Below are positions 1 through 11,008 of a stretch of DNA of 64,000 nt, piece by piece; position 1 is the first letter of the stretch; each line of letters starts with the position of its first letter. Below the pieces are notes generated by a model. That model was given only the letters and a program-made list of their open reading frames with translations, searched no databases and was not told the origin of the DNA. Source of the stretch: Mixia osmundae IAM 14324 (lineage: Eukaryota > Basidiomycota > Mixiomycetes > Mixiales > Mixiaceae); contig NW_014575551.1 of assembly GCF_000708205.1 (NCBI RefSeq), forward strand, positions 186,001 through 250,000, given 5' to 3'. Both the position numbers and the translations under genes were made by a program.

Positions 1-874
1 TCTCTTTCTTTTACGGTCATACAGATTGGGGACGGAACGACGCACTTGCGGAAACGCAGATCAAGCGGCTTGGGGCATTCTTGCGTTCCAAGCTCGAAGA
101 AGGTGGCGAGCCAGGTCTCTGGCGTGGTGGCGTGTTGGTCGATACGCCTGCAGAATTAGCAGAACGGTCGAGAGGTCAGATGCTCATCAAGCTCGTTCGA
201 ACGCTAGGAGGTATTGCTTATGCTGTTTCACCGAGTCTGCTGTTGCTTACGCGAGCCACAGTCAATGTGATCGTCGTGCTGGGCAGCGAGAAGCTACAAG
301 TCGACATCACTCGCCTGATGAGCACGAACAAATCTGTCAAGGTTTTGCGCGTGCCCAAGAGCGGCGGCGTATGTTTCGCTATGACTAGGAAAACAGTATG
401 CTGATGATGTGCCAGGTGTCTGACATTGACAATGCGTACAGACGACGATTGAGAGCAAAGCAAATCCACTCTTATTTCTACGGTGGGCCCACTGTCTCCT
501 GCGGCGCTCTCTCGCCTCACAATGCGTCCATCTTGTTCGACTATCTCAAAGTCTACAGGATCGGTGCAGACTTTGCAGCACCTTCGTCAGCCTTGCCGCT
601 CGGCCAAGATATGGCCAGCAGAGATCTTCGGCTCTACGATATCGATATCACAGAAAGTCGCACCTTCCCCGAACTGGTCAATCACATCTGTGCAGTCCTC
701 CAAGTGGACGATGATGCCGACGACGAAGAAGCGCTCGTCAGTCCCGTTCTGGGCTACATTCACCTCAGATCGGTCGACAGCGAGCGGAAACGCGTCGGCT
801 TGCTCTCGCCGCTCGCCGGCCGATTGCCTCGGAAGAGGCTTGTCTTTGCCTCGCTCGAATGGTCAGAATCTTGA
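1..874 (+). CDS. CLP1: mRNA cleavage/polyadenylation factor CLP1, C-terminal part (5' truncated by window edge)
   Basis: Exons <1-368 and 416-874; the 47-nt intron is phase 0. About 274 residues are visible, read in frame from base 3. Clp1 is the polynucleotide-kinase-fold subunit of cleavage factor I (yeast) or of the tRNA splicing endonuclease complex (animals). The part seen covers the end of the P-loop kinase domain and the C-terminal domain: FYGH, GVLVDTP, a PKSGG segment, YRRRLRAKQI, YFYGG, the RIGADFAAPSSALPLG block and the terminal LSPLAGRLPRKRL. The splice joins PKSGG to VSDIDNAYRRRL, as the family requires. The Walker A motif lies left of the window. The stop TGA is at 872-874. The paralogous kinase GRC3 lies 10 kb to the right. 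The family assignment is firm. Confidence 0.9.
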
Positions 875-1018
875 GCAGGCTTCAGTAGAGATGTGTTGTT
901 GTCATCACGCTTGTCAAAAGAGAACTTTGCTGAAGCAGCTGGAGCAGTCGGTCGCGCGTCACAGACGTGGCACAAGCAAGAGAGGAGACCAGACCGACTT
1001 GGACAGGCAGACGCCATC

Positions 1019-2735
1019 ATGGCACAGGCCCACCCAGATATGCATAGTCAATACCCGAACCGAGTAGAGCCTGCTACGCCAACATATGCTACTGCTGAGG
1101 GCAGCAACACGCTCCAAAGTACAGACAGTCCGGTCGATAGATTGGCCGGCGCTGCGCCTAGCACTGCAGACGCTGCAAGGCTAGCATTCACAGCAGCATC
1201 AGCGGGTATGACTAGCACAGATATAGCACGTCGAGCCTCTGGATCGGCAGGAGATGCGACCGCCAACGATCCACAATCGCCTCGAACGGCCTCGACAGCA
1301 CAATCAGCAGTCTCCCTGGCCAACGCCAATCCGACAGTATCCCCGCATACGATCGCAATAGAGCCGCCGAGGCCGGCAGTAGATATGAGCCCGGGGCTTC
1401 AAGCTGCTACGAGTGGCACGCCGCCCAAAGTCATCGTAAGCGAGAGAGATCAACGCAGGCGAATCAATGCACAGACCATCTTCACACTCTTTAGCATCAA
1501 TGCCGAACTCATAAAGCTATGTACACAAGCGCAGCATGCGACCGATGACGGCCAGTTACTCAAAGAGTACGTCAAGCGCGCTCAGCTATTCCTCGCAGCT
1601 CATGGCGCCTGGCAGATTGTCTCAGCGACTACAAGCGAACTTGAGCTACCTTGCTGCTTTTGCGGCTCAAGCTCAGGCCCAGTCCGCCTCTGCAGACCAA
1701 GTAATGTCGCGCACGACTGGACTGTAGACATGCTGATATTCCCTTTTGCAGCCATTAAAAGCGCCCAGGCCATCTACAGATCTGCCAACCGGCATAGGCA
1801 GCAACGAGGCGCTAGCCAATATGTACAACCAGCTCAAGTATCTCTTCACACAATCGGCCATGATTGCGCAACGGAGTCCTCCCGTCGAAGATCCAAAGGC
1901 TGCTCTGCTCTCTCAGAGCATGCCAGGTGGAGGTACGCTCAAACGAGAAGAGAGTGGCGACGCGTTGGAAGCATTACGAGAGGCGAAGAAGAGTCGAGCC
2001 GAGTCTGATGTGGGGCAAAGGAGTGCAACGGTTTCAGGCTCGATGCCATCAACGCCTGGCAGTATCGGGCCTGCCGCTGCTCGTATCATGCTTCCTGCAC
2101 AGCCGAACATTCCTGCCAATGGCTATGCGCGCCCAACGAGTCAGAGCGCTAGCCGACCAGCACCCACAAGTAGACCAACCACTGCACAATCTCAGACTTC
2201 CATCTCGAGCGGGCCGGAGATCCAAGCACTCATGCACACTATTGCTTCTTGTCAAGAGCAATACGGACAGGTCATGAACGCCATGCGCTCTCCAGCGTTC
2301 GAGAGCTACCCTCCTGGCGCGCAAGCACAGCTGCAGAACACGGCAAGTCAGCTGATACAGCAAGCCAAGCAAGCCGGTGCACAAGTACAGCAATTGCAAT
2401 CACAGGCGCAGGCTCAGGCGCAAGCGCCAGGGACGAGTAACAACAGTCAGGACGGCTCGCCACAGGGATCTGTGCCACCTTCGCCCGCTACACGGCCTGC
2501 GTCTCGGGTGGCGCAATATGCTGCACCGCAGGGGCCAGCTATGCTGCCTCAGCAGATGTCATATGCACCATCCCTGCCGCAGAATCAGTCTATACCGGCA
2601 CAATATTCTCAATCGCCCTATCCACAGCCACTGCAGGCATACGCGCATGCCTATCCGCAGCAGATGCAACAGGGTCAGGGTTATGGCCAGGCGAATACAG
2701 CATATCAACAACAATACCAGATGCAACAGAGATAA
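1019..2735 (+). CDS. SS18/Snf11-like Q-rich protein, probable SWI/SNF subunit
   Basis: Exons 1019-1566, 1616-1700, 1752-2735; 538 aa. The N-terminal 140 residues are Ala/Ser/Thr/Pro rich. A predicted helical core (about 141-215) contains RRRINAQTIF, INAELIKLC, then after the first splice SQRLQANLSYLAAFA. This resembles the short helical module of SS18 (SSXT) and yeast Snf11, which docks on the Snf2/BRG1 ATPase. The C-terminal 300 residues are low complexity: long Gln/Ala, Pro and Tyr/Gln runs, as in SS18. The start was chosen as the first in-frame ATG with a good context (ATCATGG); no ATG lies upstream in frame before a stop. Family call is by motif only; another Q-rich coactivator is possible. 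Confidence 0.65.
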
Positions 2736-2944
2736 CCAGTCTTGCTTGTCGTGTCCTGTAGATGCAGTGTTGTCAGCATGTGTCCCGATGTAACACTTGC
2801 GAAGGATGGAAAGAATATCAGCATTGCAGAAAATGAGTCGGCACCGCCCGTAGGCTGAGATTGTTGAGCTTGACTAGCTTATGTGATTTGTATTTCATCT
2901 TTAAGGAGGAAGGAGACGGAACGGAAAGCAAACTGACCATGGTG

Positions 2945-3827
2945 TCAACAGTAGCGATCACTCTTGATCTTCATACGCTTGTCGAGCATCGTCTCGTGCA
3001 GTGTGCCTTCGTCTCTAGCCTGGCGAAGCTCTTTCTTGCTCATATCGGTGCCCACTAACCTTCCAGCCCCTCTGGCCTGGTACTTCATGATGTTGCTGTT
3101 CTCTGCCCCCTTGACGTCCTTGATGACCGTCAGACCATCTTTGCGAGGCTTCTTATCGTCCAGCATGCCGCGCTTATACCGGTACTCGGCTTGCATCCTG
3201 ATCAGCAGAGTCTCTTGAGCGTCCAGTGTGTCGCTGTCGCCACGTATCTCGAGCTTGCCGCCCGCTACTTCGTCAAAGCTGAGGTACTTACCGTATGCTC
3301 CCTTGAAGGCAGCTTGACCCGATCCCTCTGGACCTGCAGCTTCGAGGGTCCATTCTTCTTGCAGTCCTCTTGCCTCCCTGTCGGCCGAGATGACGCCGAC
3401 TTCGTCTACAGCGAGAAAGCGCCCGTTGGAAGTCCGCAGGGTGACCTTGTCATCCGAGTCGGGTATGCGTGTACAGACCCAGACGTGTGAGATATCCTTT
3501 GGCTCAGCAGTGTGCAAGTCAGAGTCGGTGAGAGCGTGAGGATGGACTCTTTGGTTGATGGTGACGTTGACTGCAAGGCAAGTAGGTGGCTGGGAGGCTT
3601 CGTTGATGATGTAGAGTGGTCCAATGGCGTCGTAGGTCGAGGGCATATCCATCCATCCCTCCTTTTGCTCGTCGTCTTTGCTGGTGATCACACTTTTTTC
3701 ATTCGGCTCTGTGACGGCCGAGACTTTGCGCTTCTTGGTCTTGGGCTCGCCTTTGAACTGTAGGCGACGTCAAAGTCAGTCCATGACCTGAAAATGAGCA
3801 ACAGCGTCTTACACTGAGCTTGCCCAT
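2945..3827 (-). CDS. FRG1: FRG1-like protein
   Basis: Exons 3827-3813 (15 nt, MGKLS) and 3757-2945; 275 aa; one 55-nt intron. FRG1 family proteins have a fascin-like beta-trefoil fold, are nuclear/nucleolar and associate with spliceosomes and actin. Seen: a basic N-terminus (FKGEPKTKKRKV), then the trefoil core with GPLYIIN, KVTLRTSNGRFLAVDE, the KGAYGKYLSFDEVAGG repeat and the YKRGMLDDKKPRKDG segment, ending in an Arg/Lys-rich tail. The splice joins MGKLS to FKGEPK, typical of fungal FRG1 N-termini. It is divergent from CLN3, with 87 bp between start codons. Confidence 0.88.
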
Positions 3828-3914
3828 CCCGTTTGTGGCTGACCGGCTGGCGACACGACAAACGCGGTTCGCGCCTCGAGCAGTCCTCTCCAGGCTCGAA
3901 CCACTCATGGCCGC

Positions 3915-5680
3915 ATGCACCCTATCATCCTTGCTCAGCATGAAGAAGTGGAGATGACGACGCTCTCAGATGGGCGAGTGCCAGGATCGCCCAAGCTGGA
4001 CGCTGCAGAATCCTCCTCCGCAGTTGCTACCCTCCGGGACCTGCTCAAGCTCAATACAGCCTTGTCCGTTCCTTGGACCGTATCAGCGCATAGCTGATCT
4101 TCACAATGGCTCGATAGCTTTCTCCTCGGACTAGAGAACAATGCCCTCTACGTCGTCATCCTCTCGGCTGCACAGGACCTCTTGCCAACAGATGTGCCAA
4201 CCGTCAGTCGTTCTCGAACGCGCCACGGCGACCCATTGGCTTACCCCGTCTCGAGCACAGGGTCTGATCCTGTTTGCCAACATTGCGCCCGCGCTGCTCA
4301 TCAAAGTCGGATGGCCCTACCTTGTCCCGGGCAGAGTGCGATACTCTCGTCGCGTCGCTTCATGTTCGCTCATCAGCTTCATTGGCATCATCGTCCGTCC
4401 GTGCCATCGGATCAAAGACGGAGACTCAACTGTAAAAACACAGGTTGTCGCACTCTTTGACTCGCTGGACATGCGTCTGCTCGGCATTGCGCTCGCTAGC
4501 TTGTCAAGCGGCTTGGGCGAGATGACCTATCTCCAGCTCTCGACTGCGTACGGGCGCGACGAGCTAGGCTCACAAGCCGTCGGCGTACGCCTGCCTGCTT
4601 TCAATAACTTGTCAGCACCGTCTGAATCGCTGTGCAGTGGTTTGCGTCTGGCACCGGGGCAGCAGGGCTCGTTGGCGCACTACTCTGGTGGCTTCTGCGC
4701 GGCCTCGGCATAAAGCTCGGTTTGAGCATTACTTCCGTGGGCACTCTCGCTATTCAGCAATTGGACCATAGCTCAGTAGCTTCGGACTGCCGCAGCTCAT
4801 ACCTCTCGGCATGGCGCTAACATTCTTCGTACTCTTGCCACAGCCGCACCTTTTTGCGAGCCACACATCATCGCAGACAACAGCATACACGAGCATACCG
4901 ACAGCAGATGAAGATCTGCAGACCCTACAAGCAGAGAGCATGCCCGTCTACTCGACATTAGCAGGCAAACGAGTTGTCCTGTCACTGTCGCAGAAGCTCG
5001 CTCTCGCTCGACCGCTCGTGCTGCCTTACATGATCCCGCTCTTTGTGGTCTATCTCGGTAGGCTCACTGGCCGCTTAAACCACATGAGCTGACAGATCAT
5101 CCCAGCCGAGTACACAATCAATCAAGGCGTTGCACCAACGCTGCTCTATCCTGTTCCAACGGCACAACAGAGCTGGATCTGGTCACACATCATCCACCAT
5201 CTGTCAGACTACTACCCGCTCTGGCAACTCGTTTACCAGACTTTCGTCTTCTTCTCTCGTTCGTCCATCAGCATCTTCCGCATCCCGCCACTGCCGAAAA
5301 GGTTGATACCTCTGCCTTCTCTCGCGCAAGTTGCTCTGTTGGGTATTGCCTTGCTCGAATCGACGCGAGGCATCCTCACCAGTACATTTGGTCGACATGC
5401 TCGCACGAGCGTCGTGGCCGTTGTCGCATTGGAAGGACTGTCTGGCGGCTTGGCATACGTCAACGTATTCCATCGGCTCGGCCTGGAAGAAGCAGAGAAT
5501 TCATCCGGAGTGGCAGTCTCGCCGGAATCGAGGATAGCCCAGCGAGAGTTCAGCATAGCTTGCGTTGGATTCGCAGACACCTCTGGCATTCTCGCCGCTT
5601 CACTGCTCTCAGCCTGGCTGCAACCGCGGCTGTGTGCTTATCAAGTCGAGCATGGCCGTACCCTATGCAGAGAGCTGTAA
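3915..5680 (+). CDS. CLN3: CLN3/battenin-like lysosomal (vacuolar) membrane protein
   Basis: Exons 3915-4063, 4118-4202, 4261-4392, 4444-4584, 4638-4736, 4796-5057, 5106-5680; 480 aa. CLN3 (yeast Btn1) is a polytopic vacuolar/lysosomal protein of the major facilitator fold, tied to pH and amino-acid homeostasis and glycerophosphodiester export. Diagnostic blocks recovered by splicing: FFLLGLENNALYVVILSAAQ, LILFANIAPALL, LASLSSGLGEMTYL, WFASGTGAAGLVGALLWW, EYTINQGVAPTLLYP, YYPLWQLVYQTFVFFSRSS, LEGLSGGLAYVN. Two introns use GTCCGT donors (4064, 4393). The 4393-4443 intron is 51 nt with no stop, so its retention would be silent to frame. The start could instead be the in-frame ATG at 3954. Confidence 0.9.
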
Positions 5681-5963
5681 AGGACTCATGCAGGCAAGTG
5701 TTGTTTGTAACAATGAGATAGAAATGCATTGAGCCAGCATTGGGCACTGTTCGGCGAATCTGTAGACGGTGCGAAATACAGCTATGCTTTTGTTGATTGG
5801 GGTATCATGTATCTCCAGAGCACGTCGAACGAGCTCCAAACGAAGGCAGTGCTCTTGTCATAGTGCGATATTTAGTCGTCCAGCAAAGAAGAAGCAGCAA
5901 GACACGAATATCGAGGGTTTTTTTTTGAAGTCTTTTCGTTTCTATTCGTCATGAGAAGATGAC

Positions 5964-8646
5964 TCAGGCAGTCGGCTTGGCAGTCGCACGACGGCGGTCG
6001 CCAATGGTACCGATCGAAGTCTTGTTATAGGCATTCATAGATGAGCCCTCGGTGGGCAGAGCAAAGGCGGCAGAGATGGCAAGCTCGCCTTCTTGTAAGA
6101 GCTTGGGCGAGATGGCAGAGCTGTCATGCGAAGAGGCGGCAGTGTGAGCAGACCACTTGGAAGCAGCAAGACGGCGACCTTGCCATTCGCGGGGAGCGAA
6201 CAGATCGGATGTGTCTGGCATGCGCTGACGAGCAGTGCGAGCCTCGAATGCGCCTTTGAGATCTGCCGAAACCGAAGAAGAGTGATGGGAGGGCTTGTAG
6301 GCGAAGCTCTCTGTGCCAGTGGCATCACGGACGACCTGGTAGTGCTGCAAGCGGCCGTTCTGAAGGAAAGAGACGGGCTCGCTTTCGAAGTAGGCAGAGT
6401 CAGACTTGCGGACAGTCGTAGCCGGTTCGTAGCGAGCATCGTACGAGGGAGCATGGTCCGAGTAGCCGAACGAACTCGATCCCGAATTTGAGGACATCAT
6501 TGATGACTGGCTGAGCATACGACTGTGCAGGCGTGAGACAGGCTCGGCATCGAACGAAGTGCGCTCGCGGGGCTCGCAGAGGTTGACCTCGGTGGTGGGC
6601 TCGCCTGGCTTGGGCATGCTGTGGTGAATGAAGCAGCACTGTCGCAGGTCAATCAGCAAAAGGTCTCAGAGAGGATCGAAAGCGACTGACGCGCTTGCCA
6701 TAAGGACATTGTCCTGTGACCCAATAGCTTCGACAGCACTCGGTCTTGTAGCGAGGGTGGCGACTGACGATGCGAAGCTCCTTCTGACCGTGAGCAAATT
6801 GACAACGATTGCCGTATCGACAAGCGCCTTTCTCTTCCCAGCTGCGACAGAGCTCAGTCTTGTAGAGCGCAAACTTGCGATTGTTAGGGCTAGGTCCGAG
6901 AGGCTCGTCGGGATTGACAGACAGCTTTCCCGTGCTCGACTCGTATGCCGCGCGAAGATTGGCAATGCGCAAGTACTCGTCGAGTTGGGCAATCTCTTTG
7001 GAGCCCCAGCCTGACGATTCATCGAGCGTGTTCGAGAGCGCAGTGAGCAACGACGTGTCACGCGAACCTGCTGCGATCGAAGCGAGCGCCGAAGCGTACC
7101 ACTGAGCCGTAGCATCACTCTCCGAGGAAGCACGCGAGGCAGCCTCTCTGAAGGTGGTCTCAAGACGAGGCGATTGGGCGGCAGCTTGCTGGATATAGCT
7201 CGAAGCGGGCAAGGGCGGCGAATAGAGCGAAGCTTGATAGATCTGCTGATCGAGCGCTTCTTGTTCGAGCCTGTGAAGTTCTGAAGTGCTGTGCAAGTGG
7301 CTCGAAGTACGAGCGGCAGAAGCGAGCTGATCGGGGGCAGAATGAAGCGTAGAAGGCGCCATGCCGCTGCTGCGAGCCAGAGCGGCGAGTCCTGCCGCAG
7401 TGACAGTAGGCACATTGCCTTGACGAGGAGCACTCTGGGCAAAGGAACTCGCTTGGACTTGTGCAAGAGCGTGAGCGAGCGAGACTTGGTCTGCAGCGTT
7501 TGCATAATTGAGCGATGTAGCCTGCGCGGCACGCTGGCGAGCCTGCATCTGAAGAGCCTTGAAAGCGGCATCGAGCTCTAGATGATGCTGGGCAGCAGCA
7601 AGAGGGTCGAGATCTTCTGCAAAGGGCGTCGATGTGCCGTCTGTCTTGATCGACGAGTGGATCGAGGGCGGCGCGACCGGTGGCTGCAAAGTGAACGAGA
7701 CGGCCGAAGCATTGGAAGGCGAGCTGTCGCCGGAGGAAGTGGTGGCCTGTTTGAACTGACGGTAGTCATCCCAAATGGACCAGGCATCGTTGGACTTGGG
7801 CAATTCTTGTGATGACGTGTTGCCTGTAAGGCTCGAGCGCGTCTCGAATGCCTTTGCAGTGGCAGTCAACGTCGAAGAGGAGTCCTGACCTGTGCGCTTG
7901 TCTTGTATGAATGAGTAGCGCGATTGAGAAGGCGAGTAGTCCGATTGGAGTTGAAGGATCTCGTCTGCAATCTCGTACTGCGTGCCGGCCGACTCGTCAA
8001 TCAATTGACCATTCTCGCCGAGTTTCCAAAGCGGCGAGGGCGAGCCGGGTGTACGTTCGAGCTTGTCGAGCTGACTGAGACCGTGATCAAATCGCTTGGC
8101 GGGTGATGACTGCTCTTGAGGCTGACGGCGAGGCAGCGTAGCGACTGTGAAGCTGTGGGTCTCCTGAACGTGCTTGCTCGTCGGGTGAGACGAAACAGAG
8201 CAAACGGCGGGAGCGAGAACAGAAGAGGCGTGACTCGACTCCGAAGCTGACGAAAGGCTGAACGAGAGAGCAGGCGTGGTATAAGACGTGTCTGCATGCG
8301 TGGCCGTTCCATCTGTCATCGCCACCACGTACACATTAGCCACTGCGCGTGCGAGACGAGGAGGCAAGGTCAACTCACTCGACTTTTCCAAGAGACTGTG
8401 AGGTGATGAAGGAGCAGAAGAGGTCTCGTTGGGATCGATGCCAGGCGTGGAATAGACAGACACGTCTGAGCTCGAACTCGTCAAGCCAGACGCAGAGGAT
8501 GAAACTCTCGAGCGTGAGCTCTCTTGCTTGTCCTGTCACACCAGTCATGTCAGCCTCTGATAGCGTCACGAGGCGACGGAGCGACGAGCCTTTGATGCAG
8601 TGAGATCAGCAGCGGTGAGCGTGAGAGTCTGCATAGCGCTGGACAT
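5964..8646 (-). CDS. Tandem CCCH zinc finger protein (TIS11/ZFP36/Zfs1 type)
   Basis: Exons 8646-8578, 8532-6691, 6638-5964; 861 aa. Two CCCH fingers, each C-x8-C-x5-C-x3-H, at about 580-604 (start YKTELCRSW) and 618-642 (start YKTECCRSY), 18 residues apart as in TTP/TIS11 proteins that bind AU-rich 3'UTRs and drive mRNA decay. The last intron (6639-6690, GTCAGT donor) splits finger 2; splicing gives CPYGKRCCFIH. Outside the fingers the protein is disordered, rich in Ser, Thr, Gln and Ala. The first exon and its donor (GTCGCC at 8577) are less certain: an alternative is a start within exon 2 at the MTDGTATH methionine. S. pombe Zfs1 and yeast Cth1/Cth2 are the nearest named relatives. Confidence 0.82.
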
Positions 8647-9664
8647 CTCGAGCGAGGCTGATGAAATCGTGGGAGAGTGCTCGTCCTTGCACATCTTGTT
8701 GCATGCACCTTTGTCCGACTGCTCTCTTGAAGGAGATCACGATGAGTGATGACCTGAGGCAAGTGTGCCTGCTTGCACCCTTTGTCTGTCTGGCCGGTTG
8801 GCTTGCCTCAAATCTGACCCGCGAGGTATTCGTGACTGACGCAGCGGCCCGACTGAGCCTACAGGTCCTGTTGAGCCTGTTGAAGTCCTTTGCTGCCTCG
8901 TTGGGGTAAGTGGCTGAAACGAGATCAAGGCAGGCAGCACGACGTACAGTGTCGCGCCCAAGTCAGGGTGTGCCTTGGCGTTAAACGTTGCTGCACCGAA
9001 GCGCTGGACAGGCTGCTTCTCTTTGCTCGATCCCCGGGCGAACTACCTCGCAGAAGCAGCCAGTGAAGGGGCGCTAGAAGGGGGGAAAGGCCTCAAACGG
9101 AGTTGTGACGATTTGAAAATAAAACGAGGAGGTCTCGAGGGCGGTTGACCCCTCGTGACGAGGAGCGATAGGTCGGCTCGATAGCTTACAATAGGTCAAT
9201 AGTGATAGTCCGACAACGACTGGTTGCAATCCTCGAGGGAATACGTGGTTGCTTGCGTCGTTGAGCCGATTTGATGTATCAGCAAGATCGGCGTCGTGAT
9301 GCTTTGGCAAGGGCGTTGAATCTGCCTGTAGCAGGCCAGCGGTGAATCGAATTGACTTGCCAAAGGGTGAGCTAAAACACACGTAAGCGCATGTTTGGCG
9401 GATCTAGTGTGACACGGTGGGTAATTTGCGAGCGGGCCCCATATCGACCAAGATGAACCAAGAGGGCCGTAAGAGACATTCTCAGGTCTTCGCAACGTCG
9501 GATCTTCGACTCGCGGTCCGAGCGTCATCGTCCGGTCTACGCACGAAGGTTGAGCGAGGTAGAAGAGGACGTGCGCGATGGGCAAAGGGTCAAAGCGTTC
9601 GTCGTTTCTCTGAGTGTGTACAACAACAGCCAACTTTCTCCGCTGTATCTTCTTGTCGAGTGCG
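8647..9664. other. 1-kb stretch without a convincing gene
   Basis: No frame here shows conserved motifs or a plausible exon chain on either strand. It lies between the start of the CCCH gene and the stop of VTA1, both on the minus strand, so it most likely holds the promoter and 5' leader of the CCCH gene and the 3'UTR of VTA1. It is long for this contig, where most spacers are below 350 bp. Confidence 0.5.
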
Positions 9665-10898
9665 TCAGTCGAGATCGATCGTGACAGGCGTGATGAGTCT
9701 GAGAGCAGCTTGTAATTGCGTCCTAGCAGTGGCAAAGTCTTCATAGTCCAGTGCAGAGATGGCCCATTTTGCATGTTTCTGTGCCTGCCCGATTGCCTTT
9801 GGATCTGTCGGCCCTCCAGCTTGCACAGGCTGAGCCACTATCCTTGCAGGTGTAGCTCGAGGTGCAGGTTTGGGCGCTGGGGGAGGAGCGCTTGGCATGC
9901 TCGCTGTGGGTAATGTCGGGAACATAGGCGCAGAGGGTAATGTCCTCGCAGCCGGCGCGCTCGGCATTTCCGGTTGGGTGAGATCGATTGGAGTCACATC
10001 TGCTGGCTTTGAGGGGATGGAGTCTGATCGGGCGGGTATTGTAGGTGGATCCGCGACGACTTTCATAGATAGTGCTTCTGAGCCTGTGAGAGCGTCCGCA
10101 GACGAAGTCGATACGCGTGTGTTATCCGGCGTGTCGATATCTTGGGTAAGGACGTCTTGCACCGTCGCATCTATCTCATCCTCTGTGACCATGGCCACAT
10201 CTGGCTGTACGTTCTGTGCGGTTTCCTCCGAGGAGTACGCAGGGCCCGCGAGGGGGACTTTGCCCGCCTTGAGCGCTTTGATGATGTCCGTCGCTTTCCA
10301 CCTCGCATACTTGACCTTTGCCTGAATCTGCACACTCTCGTCAAATGAGATCCTAGAGTCGTGAAAAGCTGGGAGAACGTGCTTCCGAGTCAAGAGGTCC
10401 AAAGGTAGCGAGGACTTCGAGGAAGATCTTTGCAGCCAGGAATTTCTTTGAAGTCTCCTTGTTGGCTCTCCCTGCGCGATCCTCCTTGTCTGCCTTGTCA
10501 AAGACGTCGAGACCAAAGTTCTCCACATAGGCTTGTGCAGCTACATCGTTTGTGATGGCTTCATTGTCTGCCAGGCTCGACCTTGCCTGGTCGCACACCT
10601 CGCTTCAGTCCGGCGGATCGTTTGTCCTGAACCAACAAGTCCGACCTGTTCTAGCTGGTCGAGGATAGGTTCCAGTGAAGCCTGGGCTGCTCTGGAGACG
10701 TTGAGCTTGATGGCCAGATCGAGTGCATGCGTGCGACCTGTTCAGGCCGGGATAAGCTCGACAAGGGAGAGCTGGTCAGGCTGGCTTGGACGGACACCAG
10801 TAGGCGATCACGGGATCAAACGAGTGGATCTCGTTGGCTTTGCTCAAGTAGGGCACGATGCTCTTGAGCTCTTGAGGTATGCCGTCGAGTGATGTCAT
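9665..10898 (-). CDS. VTA1: VTA1/LIP5, ESCRT-III disassembly cofactor
   Basis: Exons 10898-10796, 10737-10646, 10586-10383, 10327-9665; 353 aa. Vta1 binds and activates the AAA ATPase Vps4 in the multivesicular body pathway. N-terminal MIT-like modules: PQELKSIVPYLSKANEI, DPVIAYWC, LADNEAITNDV, YVENFGLDVFDKADKEDRAG, VKYARWKATDIIKALKAGKVP. A Pro/Ala linker follows, then the C-terminal VSL domain (KHAKWAISALDYEDFATAR) that contacts Vps4. Introns 1 and 2 have GTCCGT and GTCGGA donors. Intron 3 (10328-10382) must begin with GC: joining PLDSE to IQAKVKYARW keeps exactly the spacing of human LIP5, and no GT donor of the right phase exists. Divergent from GRC3 (110 bp between starts). Confidence 0.9.
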
Positions 10899-11008
10899 GC
10901 TCTCGTTCCTGGCCGAGTCGCTGCTGCTGCTGCTGTTGATCTGAGACTGAGCGCCGAGCGCGAGGGTGACCGTTGACCTTGCCGCTGACCTAATCTGCAG
11001 AGGCAGAG

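Noticed and set aside
8341-8385. Possible 36-nt intron in the CCCH gene (GTGAGT to CGCAG)
   Set aside because: Shorter than any other intron here and not needed for frame; left as coding.
9196-9774. Minus-strand open frame of 192 codons
   Set aside because: It is an alternate frame reading through the VTA1 3' end and spacer; no motif and no plausible start context.
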